From positions 1-8,776 of the forward strand of contig JAFGVZ010000037.1 of the NCBI GenBank assembly GCA_016937725.1: DNA of 8,776 bases, given 5' to 3'. The position numbers were made by a program, and so were the translations under genes. The notes under the pieces were generated by a model. The model searched no databases, was not told where the DNA came from, and saw only the letters and a list, made by a program, of their open reading frames with translations. Below, in pieces: positions 1 through 6,271 of this stretch. Within the stretch, counting starts at the first letter, position 1, and each line of letters begins with the position of its first letter. The DNA is from Paracoccaceae bacterium. Its GTDB lineage: Bacteria > Pseudomonadota > Alphaproteobacteria > Rhodobacterales > Rhodobacteraceae.

Positions 1-737
1 CGGTTGGCCCCCACTTGCCGCACCAGCATGTAGTTCAGAATGGCGGGCGCAACGGTGGCCAGAACGATCAGCGCGATCAATATGCCAATCACCGTGCCCG
101 ATGGCTCGACACTCACGCGGCCATCGACCAGCAGCGCCACAGGCCAAGTTGCAACTGCACCAACCCCGAACATGGCCGCATTCAACAACAGAGGCGAAAC
201 CGGCTTGCGGCGGCGGAACCACACATTGCCAGCGGCGTAACTCAGCGGCGCAAGCAACGTGAAAAGCGTGCCGATCCCCGCCTGCCCCAGTGAATTGCCC
301 AAGAAAGACGGCCCCGCGATCAGCGCGACGCCCCCCAACCCCAGCAGAATGCGCAAGGTTTGCTCCAGCGTCACCGGCTCGTCGCGCAAGAACAAAGCCG
401 CCAGCGCCAGCGTGAAGATGGGCATGGTGGCATAAAGCAGCCCGCCCATTCCGGACGGGATATATTGCAGCCCCACCGCCAGCGTCACGAAGGGCACGGC
501 AATGACCAGAATGCCGCCAACCAGCGCGGTCACGACCGCTTCCAGCCCGTTCCAGCCGGGTTTGCCAATCAGCCCTGCCACGATCAACAACAGCGGCAGA
601 CCAAGGGCCGCACGCAACGCGCCCAATGTCAGCGGCGGGAAATAGTGCACCGCCAGCGCAATCAGAAGGGGTGCGGCCCCGAAGGCCGCCGCCGTCAGGA
701 CCAGAAGGGCCGTGTCGCGCCAGTCAGAGCGTGGCAT
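1..737 (-). CDS. EamA/DMT-type membrane permease, C-terminus cut off by the window
   Basis: Partial gene; about 245 codons are inside the window and the stop lies beyond base 1. It was read by translating the complement from the ATG at 737-735. The protein is almost wholly hydrophobic helices broken by short polar turns. The first starts near residue 8, after MPRSDWRDTA. Near the middle is the pattern LQYIPSGMGGLLYATMPIFT followed by a helix and FLRDEPVTLEQ. This is typical of the first EamA repeat of drug/metabolite transporters (small helix-rich exporters of about 290-300 residues with two EamA repeats). A second repeat begins around residue 155, and the visible end, NYMLVRQVGAN, fits the last third of such a protein. 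The start overlaps the end of the SDR gene by 14 bp, so the two are probably cotranscribed and translationally coupled. The substrate cannot be told from sequence. The family call is confident; the exact start is less so. Confidence 0.85.
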   Translation of the reverse strand, partial: MPRSDWRDTALLVLTAAAFGAAPLLIALAVHYFPPLTLGALRAALGLPLLLIVAGLIGKPGWNGLEAVVTALVGGILVIAVPFVTLAVGLQYIPSGMGGLLYATMPIFTLALAALFLRDEPVTLEQTLRILLGLGGVALIAGPSFLGNSLGQAGIGTLFTLLAPLSYAAGNVWFRRRKPVSPLLLNAAMFGVGAVATWPVALLVDGRVSVEPSGTVIGILIALIVLATVAPAILNYMLVRQVGAN

Positions 738-1503
738 TCACCGCCCCGCCATCCAGAAGCAGGTTTTGCCCCACGATAAAGCCCGCATATTGAGAACACA
801 GGAACGCACAGGTCGCGCCGAATTCCTGCGCCGTGCCATAGCGGCCTGCGGGGATGGTGGCTTCGCGTTTCTTGCGGGCTTCGGCAACCGTGCTGCCATC
901 GGCCTTGGCCACGCCCTGATCGAGCGACGTCGCGCGGTCGGTGTCGTGGATACCCGGCAAAAGGTTGTTCATGATCACGCCCTTGCCCGCCACCTGCCGC
1001 GACGTGCCTGCCACATAGCCCGTCAGTCCGGCGCGCGCCGAATTCGACAGGCCCAGAACCGGGATGGGCGACTTAACGGACCCAGAGGTGATATTGACCA
1101 CCCGGCCCCAGCCCCGGTCGATCATGCCCGGCACCAGTGCCTTGATCAGCGCGATGGGTGTGAGCATGTTGGCGTCGAGCGCCTTGATGAAATCCTCGCG
1201 CTCCCAGTCGGACCACATTCCGGGTGGCGGGCCACCCGCGTTATTGACCAGAATATCCACGTCGCCCGCGGCTTCCAGCACCTTGGCGCGACCGTCTTCG
1301 GTGGTGATATCAGCGGCAACTGCCACGACCTCTACCCCGTATGTGGCGCGGATATGGGCGGCGGTGGTCTCTAGCGCCTCCGCACCGCGCGCATTCAGCA
1401 CCAGATGCACGCCCTCGGCGGCCAAGGCTTCGGCACAGCCGCGCCCAAGACCTTTGGAGCTTGCGCAGACCAGCGCGCGTTTGCCAGCGATTCCCAGATC
1501 CAT
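724..1503 (-). CDS. SDR-family oxidoreductase with an atypical active site
   Basis: 259 residues, the usual length for a classical short-chain dehydrogenase/reductase (NAD(P)-binding Rossmann fold). The dinucleotide-binding glycine motif is at residues 15-22 (SSKGLGRG; the usual Thr-Gly start is replaced by Ala-Ser-Ser). Asp65 follows a beta strand, NNAG is at 87-90, the structural Asn is at 112, and the serine region NITSGS is at 137-142. Where YxxxK is expected, near 152-158, the protein has LSNSARA, so neither the catalytic Tyr nor Lys is present. A PG motif (183-184) and LLLDGG near the C-terminus complete the fold. An SDR subgroup annotated as beta-ketoacyl-ACP reductase-like is known to lack a perfect NAD motif and catalytic tetrad, and this protein probably belongs there. 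The start is supported by GGGAGG six bases upstream (1510-1515). It is first in a unit with the overlapping permease and diverges from the Usp gene. The substrate is unknown. Confidence 0.9.
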   Translation of the reverse strand: MDLGIAGKRALVCASSKGLGRGCAEALAAEGVHLVLNARGAEALETTAAHIRATYGVEVVAVAADITTEDGRAKVLEAAGDVDILVNNAGGPPPGMWSDWEREDFIKALDANMLTPIALIKALVPGMIDRGWGRVVNITSGSVKSPIPVLGLSNSARAGLTGYVAGTSRQVAGKGVIMNNLLPGIHDTDRATSLDQGVAKADGSTVAEARKKREATIPAGRYGTAQEFGATCAFLCSQYAGFIVGQNLLLDGGAVNATL

Positions 1504-1686
1504 CTCGATCCTCCCGTTATTTCACCTGTGCAGGGGTAGCATTAGCGCGCGGCAGGGGAAAGACGAGACGGGCACGCGACCATGTCGCTGGCAGACAAAT
1601 TCGTGTCGTTGGGGTTGCATGTCCCCCCCTGACCCGTGTTAGCGTGATCACACAAGCTTAACATAAGAAACAAGCATGGAGGGACC

Positions 1687-2100
1687 ATGTATCGGAAAGT
1701 CATCTTTCCGGTCGATCTGTCGCATATCGACCATCTGACCAAGGCACTGGCCATCGCGGCGGACCTTGCCAAGCACTACGAAGCCGAGATTTGCTATGTC
1801 GGCGTGACCGGCACGGCCCCCGCCCCCGGCGCGCATAGCCCTACCGAATATACCGAGAAGCTGGCCAAGTTTGCTGCCGAACAGGGCGCCGCTCATGGGG
1901 TCGACGCCTCATCGAAGGCTTGCGTCAGCCATGATCCAAGCGTGGACACCGACAAAACGCTGTTGGCGGCCATTGCAGAGCTGGGCGGCGATCTGGTCGT
2001 TATGCAGACGCATGCCCCCAACGCGCTCGACTACATCTGGGCCGGGCATGGCGACACGATTGCCGCGCGGGCCGATATGTCCGTGTTCCTTGTGCGCTAA
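1687..2100 (+). CDS. Small single-domain universal stress protein (UspA family)
   Basis: 137 residues, the normal size for one Usp domain (alpha/beta fold, cytoplasmic, usually a dimer). The N-terminus MYRKVIFPVDLS is the standard first strand, with Asp10 at the nucleotide-site position. The C-terminal part (GGDLVVMQTH, then a region ending SVFLVR) matches the last strands. The classical ATP-loop pattern G-x2-G-x9-G(S/T) is not seen cleanly: THAPNALDYIWAGHGDT stands where it should be. That arrangement (His, Pro, then Asp-Tyr) resembles Usp proteins that sit next to solute transporters, such as TeaD beside the ectoine transporter TeaABC, from memory. GGAGGG (1678-1683) lies only three bases before the ATG, which is short. 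The BCCT gene starts 53 bp downstream, so the two are probably one transcription unit and the Usp may modulate the transporter. Regulation of transport is inference. Confidence 0.88.
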   Translation: MYRKVIFPVDLSHIDHLTKALAIAADLAKHYEAEICYVGVTGTAPAPGAHSPTEYTEKLAKFAAEQGAAHGVDASSKACVSHDPSVDTDKTLLAAIAELGGDLVVMQTHAPNALDYIWAGHGDTIAARADMSVFLVR

Positions 2101-2117
2101 GCGCGCTGGAAACACCC

Positions 2118-2140
2118 CTTGCCGCCCGCAGGCGGCCAAG
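2118..2140 (+). promoter_or_regulatory. Hairpin between the Usp and BCCT genes, abutting the BCCT ribosome site
   Basis: GCCGCC (2121-2126) and GGCGGC (2131-2136) form a perfect six-pair stem with loop CGCA. It extends by CTT/AAG (2118-2120 with 2138-2140) past one bulged C at 2137. The AAGGAGA Shine-Dalgarno begins at 2141, directly after the stem. There is no T-tract, so it is not an intrinsic terminator. It could set the relative expression of the two genes by protecting or processing mRNA, or tune BCCT translation; that role is inference. Confidence 0.45.
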
Positions 2141-2153
2141 AAGGAGACATTAC

Positions 2154-3815
2154 ATGTCACAAGAAGACACTGACATCGAAGCGATCCCGGAACCCGAAGG
2201 GGCGTCCGAGGTGATCGAGACCGATTACGAGATCGGCCAGGACAATATTACCCCGCAAATCGGCCCGTTCGGGCTGGATATTCACAACCCCGTCTTCGCC
2301 ATTTCCGGCATTGTCGTGGTGGCCTTTGTCATCCTGACACTGATGTTTCAGGATTCGGTCGGGCCGGCCTTCGGCGCGATGCGCGGGTTCCTGACCTCTA
2401 CCTTTGACTGGTTTTTCCTGTCGGCGGCGAATGTTTTTGTCATCGTCTGCCTTGGTATCCTCGTCTCGCCCTTGGGCAAGGTGCGGATCGGCGGCGTCGA
2501 AGCAACCCCCGATTACAGCTATCTGGGCTGGTTTGCGATGCTGTTCGCAGCTGGCATGGGCATTGGCCTGATGTTCTTTGGCGTGCTGGAACCGGTTTAC
2601 TATTTCGGCACCCCGTGGGGCGATAACCCGCTGGGCGGGTCGCTTGGCATTGTCGAAGGCGTGTTGGCCGACCCCGAAACGGTCGAATCCGCGCGGCGTC
2701 TGGCCATGGCCTCGACCATCTTTCACTGGGGCCTGCACCCTTGGGCGATTTATGCCATCGTTGCGCTGTCGCTGGCGCTATTTGCCTATAACAAGGGCTT
2801 GCCGCTGACCGTGCGCTCGATCTTCTACCCGATCTTTGGTGAGCGGATTTGGGGCTGGCCGGGCCATGTCATCGACATTCTGGCGGTATTTGCGACCATT
2901 TTCGGGCTGTCCACCTCGCTGGGGCTGGGCGCGCAACAGGCCTCGGCCGGTCTGGGCTTCGTGCTGGATATGCCGGAACTGGGCACAAGCATCACCACTT
3001 CGCTGGTCTTGATCGCCATCATTACCGGCATGGCGCTTATCTCGGTGCTGCGCGGCTTGGATGGCGGCGTTAAAATCCTGTCGGAAATCAATATGGGCCT
3101 TGCGCTGCTGTTGATGGTCTTCGTGCTGCTGGTTGGCCCGACGCTGGTGCTGCTGGGCAATCTGTTCGGCAATATCGGGGCCTATTTCAGCGAAGTCGTG
3201 AACCTGTCGAACCCGGTGGGCCGCGAAGATGACGGTTTCCGCCAAGGCTGGACCGCGTTCTATTGGGCGTGGTGGATCAGCTGGTCGCCCTTCGTGGGCA
3301 TGTTCATCGCCCGCGTCAGCCGGGGCCGCACCGTGCGCGAATTCATCACCTGCGTGTTGATCATCCCGACGCTGGCTTCGGCCATCTGGATGACCACCTT
3401 CGGCGGCACCGCGATCCAGCAATTGATCGAGAGCGCCTCGGAAGCGGCGGTGTTCGGCTACGTCATCGACTCTTACGTGCCCGAATTGTCGCTGTTTGGG
3501 ATGCTGTCGGAACTGCCGCTGGCGGGCATCACCTCTGTGCTGGCGATCATTCTTGTGATCGTGTTCTTCGTCACCTCGTCCGATTCCGGCTCGCTGGTCA
3601 TCGACACGATCACGGCGGGTGGCAAGATCAACGCCCCGGTCAGCCAGCGCGTGTTCTGGGTGATCTTCGAAGGGCTGGTTGCCGCATCCTTGTTGCTGGG
3701 CGGGGGTCTGGTGGCGTTGCAGGCGGCATCCGTCTCGACCGGGTTGCCCTTTGCGATCGTGTTGCTTCTGGCGTGCTACGCGCTGATACGCGGGCTGATG
3801 TCGGAACCCCGCTGA
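2154..3815 (+). CDS. BCCT-family sodium-coupled betaine/choline/carnitine-type transporter
   Basis: 553 residues with about 12 membrane helices, an inner-membrane secondary transporter of the BetP type. The sodium/glycine-betaine signature GMGIG is at 134-138, followed by FFGVLEP. The aromatic cage is visible: W192, W197 and Y200 in the HWGLHPWAIY segment, and W371/W373/W374/W377 in YWAWWISWSPF, followed by ARVSRGRTVREF. T474 and S475 in FFVTSSDSGS match the Na2-site residues of BetP. GMGIG and the Na2 residues argue for sodium coupling, unlike the carnitine antiporter CaiT. The first 30 residues carry 11 acidic and no basic residues; the protein ends only about 10 residues after the last helix, so the basic osmosensing tail of BetP is absent. 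AAGGAGA (2141-2147) supports the ATG. It is the second gene after the Usp and is followed by a terminator. Likely substrates are glycine betaine or a related solute (ectoine, DMSP and choline cannot be excluded). Confidence 0.95.
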   Translation: MSQEDTDIEAIPEPEGASEVIETDYEIGQDNITPQIGPFGLDIHNPVFAISGIVVVAFVILTLMFQDSVGPAFGAMRGFLTSTFDWFFLSAANVFVIVCLGILVSPLGKVRIGGVEATPDYSYLGWFAMLFAAGMGIGLMFFGVLEPVYYFGTPWGDNPLGGSLGIVEGVLADPETVESARRLAMASTIFHWGLHPWAIYAIVALSLALFAYNKGLPLTVRSIFYPIFGERIWGWPGHVIDILAVFATIFGLSTSLGLGAQQASAGLGFVLDMPELGTSITTSLVLIAIITGMALISVLRGLDGGVKILSEINMGLALLLMVFVLLVGPTLVLLGNLFGNIGAYFSEVVNLSNPVGREDDGFRQGWTAFYWAWWISWSPFVGMFIARVSRGRTVREFITCVLIIPTLASAIWMTTFGGTAIQQLIESASEAAVFGYVIDSYVPELSLFGMLSELPLAGITSVLAIILVIVFFVTSSDSGSLVIDTITAGGKINAPVSQRVFWVIFEGLVAASLLLGGGLVALQAASVSTGLPFAIVLLLACYALIRGLMSEPR

Positions 3816-3834
3816 ACGATCCGCATAGAACGAT

Positions 3835-3863
3835 AAAACGGGGCCGCTCTGGCCCCGTTTTTT
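3835..3863 (+). terminator. Intrinsic terminator after the BCCT gene
   Basis: AAAACGGGGCC (3835-3845) and GGCCCCGTTTT (3851-3861) make a perfect 11-pair stem with a GCTCT loop. The T-run 3858-3863 closes the stem and continues past it. It lies 20 bp after the BCCT stop and should end the Usp-BCCT transcript. The A-run on the 5' side gives it some capacity in the other direction, but no gene converges here. Confidence 0.92.
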
Positions 3864-3942
3864 ATGACGTTGCGTCGCTTGACCCTAGGTCTTGCTTGCC
3901 CAAATCCGCGCCGGTGCGTTTCACTCGACACAGCGTCTTTTT

Positions 3943-3950
3943 GGGAGGAG
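3943..3950 (+). promoter_or_regulatory. Ribosome binding site deciding the DUF2147 start
   Basis: GGGAGGAG lies seven bases before the ATG at 3958. An in-frame ATG further upstream (3892) has no comparable site and would put 22 extra polar residues before the signal peptide, so 3958 is the better start. Confidence 0.8.
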
Positions 3951-3957
3951 AGACATC

Positions 3958-4350
3958 ATGCGCATTACCCTTGCTACACTCGCGGCCTTGACCCTGATGG
4001 CCACCCCGACCTTGGCAGACCCAAGCCACGGCCTGTGGAAAACCAAGCCCGACGACAATGGCAATTTCGGCCATGTCCAGATGCAGACCTGCTCCAATGG
4101 CCGCATCTGCGGCGGGCTGGTCGCGGCCTTTGGCCCGAATGGACAGCCCATTCCGTCCGACAATATCGGCCGTGCGATTGTCTGGGACATGGTGCCGAAA
4201 GGCGATGGCAGCTACGGCGACGGTAAGGTCTACGCGCCCGACCGCGGCAAGACTTACAGCGCCAAGATGGAATTGCGCGGCAACTCTCTGGGCGTGTCAG
4301 GCTGCGTGATGGGTATCTGCCGCGAATCCGTTTGGACCCGCGCAAGATAA
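3958..4350 (+). CDS. Secreted DUF2147 family protein
   Basis: 130 residues with a clear Sec signal peptide: MRIT, a hydrophobic stretch to about residue 15, then TPTLA with likely cleavage after Ala20, so the mature protein is periplasmic or exported and about 110 residues long. The mature part has the DUF2147 pattern. It opens GLWKTKPDDNGNFGHVQM, has two cysteines around NGRICGG (C45, C51), a central R-x-I-V-W-D segment, then GKVYAPDRGKTYSAKMEL, and closes with GCVMGICRESVW (C116, C121). Four cysteines in an exported protein suggest two disulfides. The biochemical function of DUF2147 is not established; it is a small beta-rich domain often found next to stress or transport genes. It follows the BCCT terminator, so it probably has its own promoter in 3864-3942. 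TTGACC at 3879-3884 could be a -35 element, but no convincing -10 follows. Its gap to the Hint gene is 104 bp. Confidence 0.88.
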   Translation: MRITLATLAALTLMATPTLADPSHGLWKTKPDDNGNFGHVQMQTCSNGRICGGLVAAFGPNGQPIPSDNIGRAIVWDMVPKGDGSYGDGKVYAPDRGKTYSAKMELRGNSLGVSGCVMGICRESVWTRAR

Positions 4351-4377
4351 GCAGGCAAAGCCGCGACACTTAACCCA

Positions 4378-4406
4378 TTGGAGCGCCGGGTATGTTGCGC
4401 TAAATT
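4378..4406 (+). promoter_or_regulatory. Possible promoter for the Hint/tandem-Usp operon
   Basis: TTGGAG (4378-4383) and TAAATT (4401-4406) are separated by exactly 17 bases and lie about 50 bp before the Hint start codon. Each hexamer matches the housekeeping consensus only partly (three and four of six positions). The spacing and location are the main support. No terminator is visible between the DUF2147 stop and this point, so read-through is also possible. Confidence 0.3.
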
Positions 4407-4454
4407 GCCCTTGGGGAAGGCGCTTGCTCTTAGCGCGCATGGGTAAAGCACGGC

Positions 4455-5417
4455 ATGACGCATTTCGATTGCGAAATCTTCGATGCAACAGCATTGAGGG
4501 CCTTCTGGGGCATCAATGAGGGCGAGCCATTGGGCCCGCCCGACCTACTATGTTCGGGCGACATTTACCAACTGGTCGACCATGTCACCCCTCGGACCGT
4601 GCGCATTGACGTGTCCGAAGACAGCATCATGATCGCGCATGACCCGCATCCAGACCCGCTGAATGGCGCGGTCAAGGTCTTGGCCGAATTGCGGCTGATG
4701 GCCCAAGATAATGAGATGGTCGATGCGCTACTGCTGGATGTAAGCGCGCGGATTTGCTTGCTGCCCCTCTCCCCGCTGCGGCGGGATGCGCGCTACGCGC
4801 TGATCGGCATAGACCCCGGCCAAACCCGCTTGCGCTTATCACAGCTTGTGCTGGGCAGTTTTTGCGCGGGCACCCGTATCATGGCCGGTGACGGGCAGCT
4901 TTTGCCAATCGAAACGCTCGAGGCGGGGCAATACGTTCTGACTCGCGACAACGGCGCGCAACCGCTTCTGTGGGTGGGAAAGATCACGGTGCGCGCAGTG
5001 GGGCTATTTGCGCCCGTGCGTCTGCCCGCGGGGATGCTGGGCAATCTGGGCCCGCTGGTGGTCGGCCCGTTGCAGCGTATTTTCCTTTATCAGCGCGGCG
5101 GGCTGACCGCGAATGGCCGGTCCGAGGCACTGGTGCAGGCGCGCTACCTTGTGGATGGTGTGCGCGTGCAGCAGCGCGAGGGCGGCTTTGTGACCTATCA
5201 CGCGCTGGTGTTTCAGGATCACCAGATCATCTATGCCGAGGGTGTGCCGGTCGAAAGCCTTCTCGTCTCTCGCGCAACGGTTGCACGACTTCCAGATGCC
5301 TTTGCACGCGATCTGTCAGAGCGGTTTCCGCAACTGAACCAACGCGCCCATTTCGCGCCGGAACTGCCCGACACACATGCGGCGGTGCAAGCCATGGCCG
5401 CAAAACAAAAGGCATGA
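4455..5417 (+). CDS. Hint-domain (Hint_2 type) protein
   Basis: 320 residues. Residues 1-132 form an N-terminal region that I do not recognise. A Hedgehog/intein-type (Hint) domain runs from about 133 to 273. Its opening block is SFCAGTRIMAGDGQLLPIETLEAGQYVLTRD split around C137 (expected nucleophile), G139, T140, with the E-x-L-x-x-G-x-x-V-L-T pattern at 153-163. The closing block reads VTYHALVFQDHQIIYAEGVPVES at 246-268, with H249 and H256. The block-B segment (GPLQRIF, 204-210) lacks the histidine usually found there (SPQHR-like). Hint_2 proteins are frequent in Rhodobacterales; their role is poorly known, and self-cleavage is only predicted by analogy. No signal peptide is visible. The ATG has no strong Shine-Dalgarno (GGGTAA eight bases away is weak). 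Its TGA overlaps the ATG of the tandem Usp gene, indicating translational coupling. Confidence 0.85.
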   Translation: MTHFDCEIFDATALRAFWGINEGEPLGPPDLLCSGDIYQLVDHVTPRTVRIDVSEDSIMIAHDPHPDPLNGAVKVLAELRLMAQDNEMVDALLLDVSARICLLPLSPLRRDARYALIGIDPGQTRLRLSQLVLGSFCAGTRIMAGDGQLLPIETLEAGQYVLTRDNGAQPLLWVGKITVRAVGLFAPVRLPAGMLGNLGPLVVGPLQRIFLYQRGGLTANGRSEALVQARYLVDGVRVQQREGGFVTYHALVFQDHQIIYAEGVPVESLLVSRATVARLPDAFARDLSERFPQLNQRAHFAPELPDTHAAVQAMAAKQKA

Positions 5418-6271
5418 CGGGCCGCGTGATCTTGGCCGCCACCGATGGCACAGACCGCTCGCGCGCGGTGCTGGGCCGCGCGGAACTGGTGGCGCGAGAA
5501 TGGGGCGCGCGGCTGGCATTGGCGCATGTGCGCAAACCTTCGCATGCGCGGTTTCGCCTGCGGCTTGCCTGTACCGCGCCGAACGAGCTTGCCGACGCAC
5601 TGGTCCGACATGGCGGGCGCGCCGACGATCTGTATATGCTGGAAGGTAATCCTTCAGACGCAATCGTTGCGTTGGCAACCTCGCTTGGGGCCGATCTTGT
5701 GGTGCTGGGCCTGCACCGCGCGCGGCGGGTTCTGGATACGCTGCGCATGACCACGATGGAGCGGATCGCCTTGGGCGTGGCCTGCCCGGTTCTGGTGGCG
5801 CAACGCTACCCGCCCAAACCTTATACAAGGGTTCTTGGGGCGCTCAGCTTCGACCCGATCAGCGCGCAGGGGCTGCGCTTGGCGGCCAGTTTTGCCCCAA
5901 AGGCCGCGTTTCACGCCATTCATGCCCTGCCGCACGCGCCGACCGACACAGCGGCCACCCGCACCGAAGTTTTGGGCAAGGCCATGGCGCAGCGCAAGGC
6001 GTTCCTGTCGCTCCCGGGCCTGCCTGCCGATATGCCCGCGCCCGAAATCGTGCCGGGCGGCGTGCACGAGGTCTTGCGCTACCGGATGGACGAATGGCAC
6101 CCCGATCTGCTGGTCATCGGCAGCCGCTCTGGGCGCAACCCGGCACGGCTGGGCAATTACGCCCGCGACCTGATGCGCGCGCCGCCCACTGATATTCTGG
6201 TCACGACGCCTGATCTTGCTTCCGTGGCGGGCGCTCAGAATGGGTCGACAGCGCCATCAGACGGTTCTTGA
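5414..6271 (+). CDS. Tandem universal stress protein (two Usp domains)
   Basis: 285 residues from the ATG that overlaps the Hint stop (ATGA). An ORF open further upstream in this frame is antisense-free read-through inside the Hint gene and is not the start. Domain 1 spans about 1-130. It begins TGRVILAATDGTDRS (Asp11 at the nucleotide site), contains GNPSDAIVALATSLGADLVVLG, and closes GVACPVLVAQ. Domain 2 spans about 138-266, with GGVHEVLRYRMDEWHPDLLVIGSRSG, then a GNYARDLMRAPPTDILVTTP end. This two-domain layout is like UspE. The glycine-rich ATP loop is degenerate in domain 1 (LHRARRVLDTLR in place of the Gly pattern) and nearer to normal in domain 2. A cytoplasmic stress or energy-sensing role is family knowledge; partner and ligand are unknown. 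The last 20 or so residues lie outside the fold and are encoded antisense to the tail of the DUF6455-like gene. Confidence 0.88.
   Translation: MTGRVILAATDGTDRSRAVLGRAELVAREWGARLALAHVRKPSHARFRLRLACTAPNELADALVRHGGRADDLYMLEGNPSDAIVALATSLGADLVVLGLHRARRVLDTLRMTTMERIALGVACPVLVAQRYPPKPYTRVLGALSFDPISAQGLRLAASFAPKAAFHAIHALPHAPTDTAATRTEVLGKAMAQRKAFLSLPGLPADMPAPEIVPGGVHEVLRYRMDEWHPDLLVIGSRSGRNPARLGNYARDLMRAPPTDILVTTPDLASVAGAQNGSTAPSDGS

Noticed and set aside
1644..1651. GTGATCAC palindrome upstream of the small Usp as an FNR-like operator
   Set aside because: It is only eight bases and does not match the TTGAT-N4-ATCAA pattern; a chance palindrome is likely.
2157..2738. 193-codon minus-strand frame opposite the BCCT gene
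   Set aside because: Antisense shadow with no ribosome site and no recognisable motif.
3263..3991. 242-codon plus-strand frame overlapping the BCCT gene
   Set aside because: Out-of-frame shadow of the transporter; its translation is His/Arg/Gly-rich, and it would read through the terminator.
4970..5413. Upstream extension of the tandem Usp frame into the Hint gene
   Set aside because: The extension reads as shadow sequence (Arg/Gly/Ser-rich), while the Usp fold begins exactly at the ATGA overlap at 5414.
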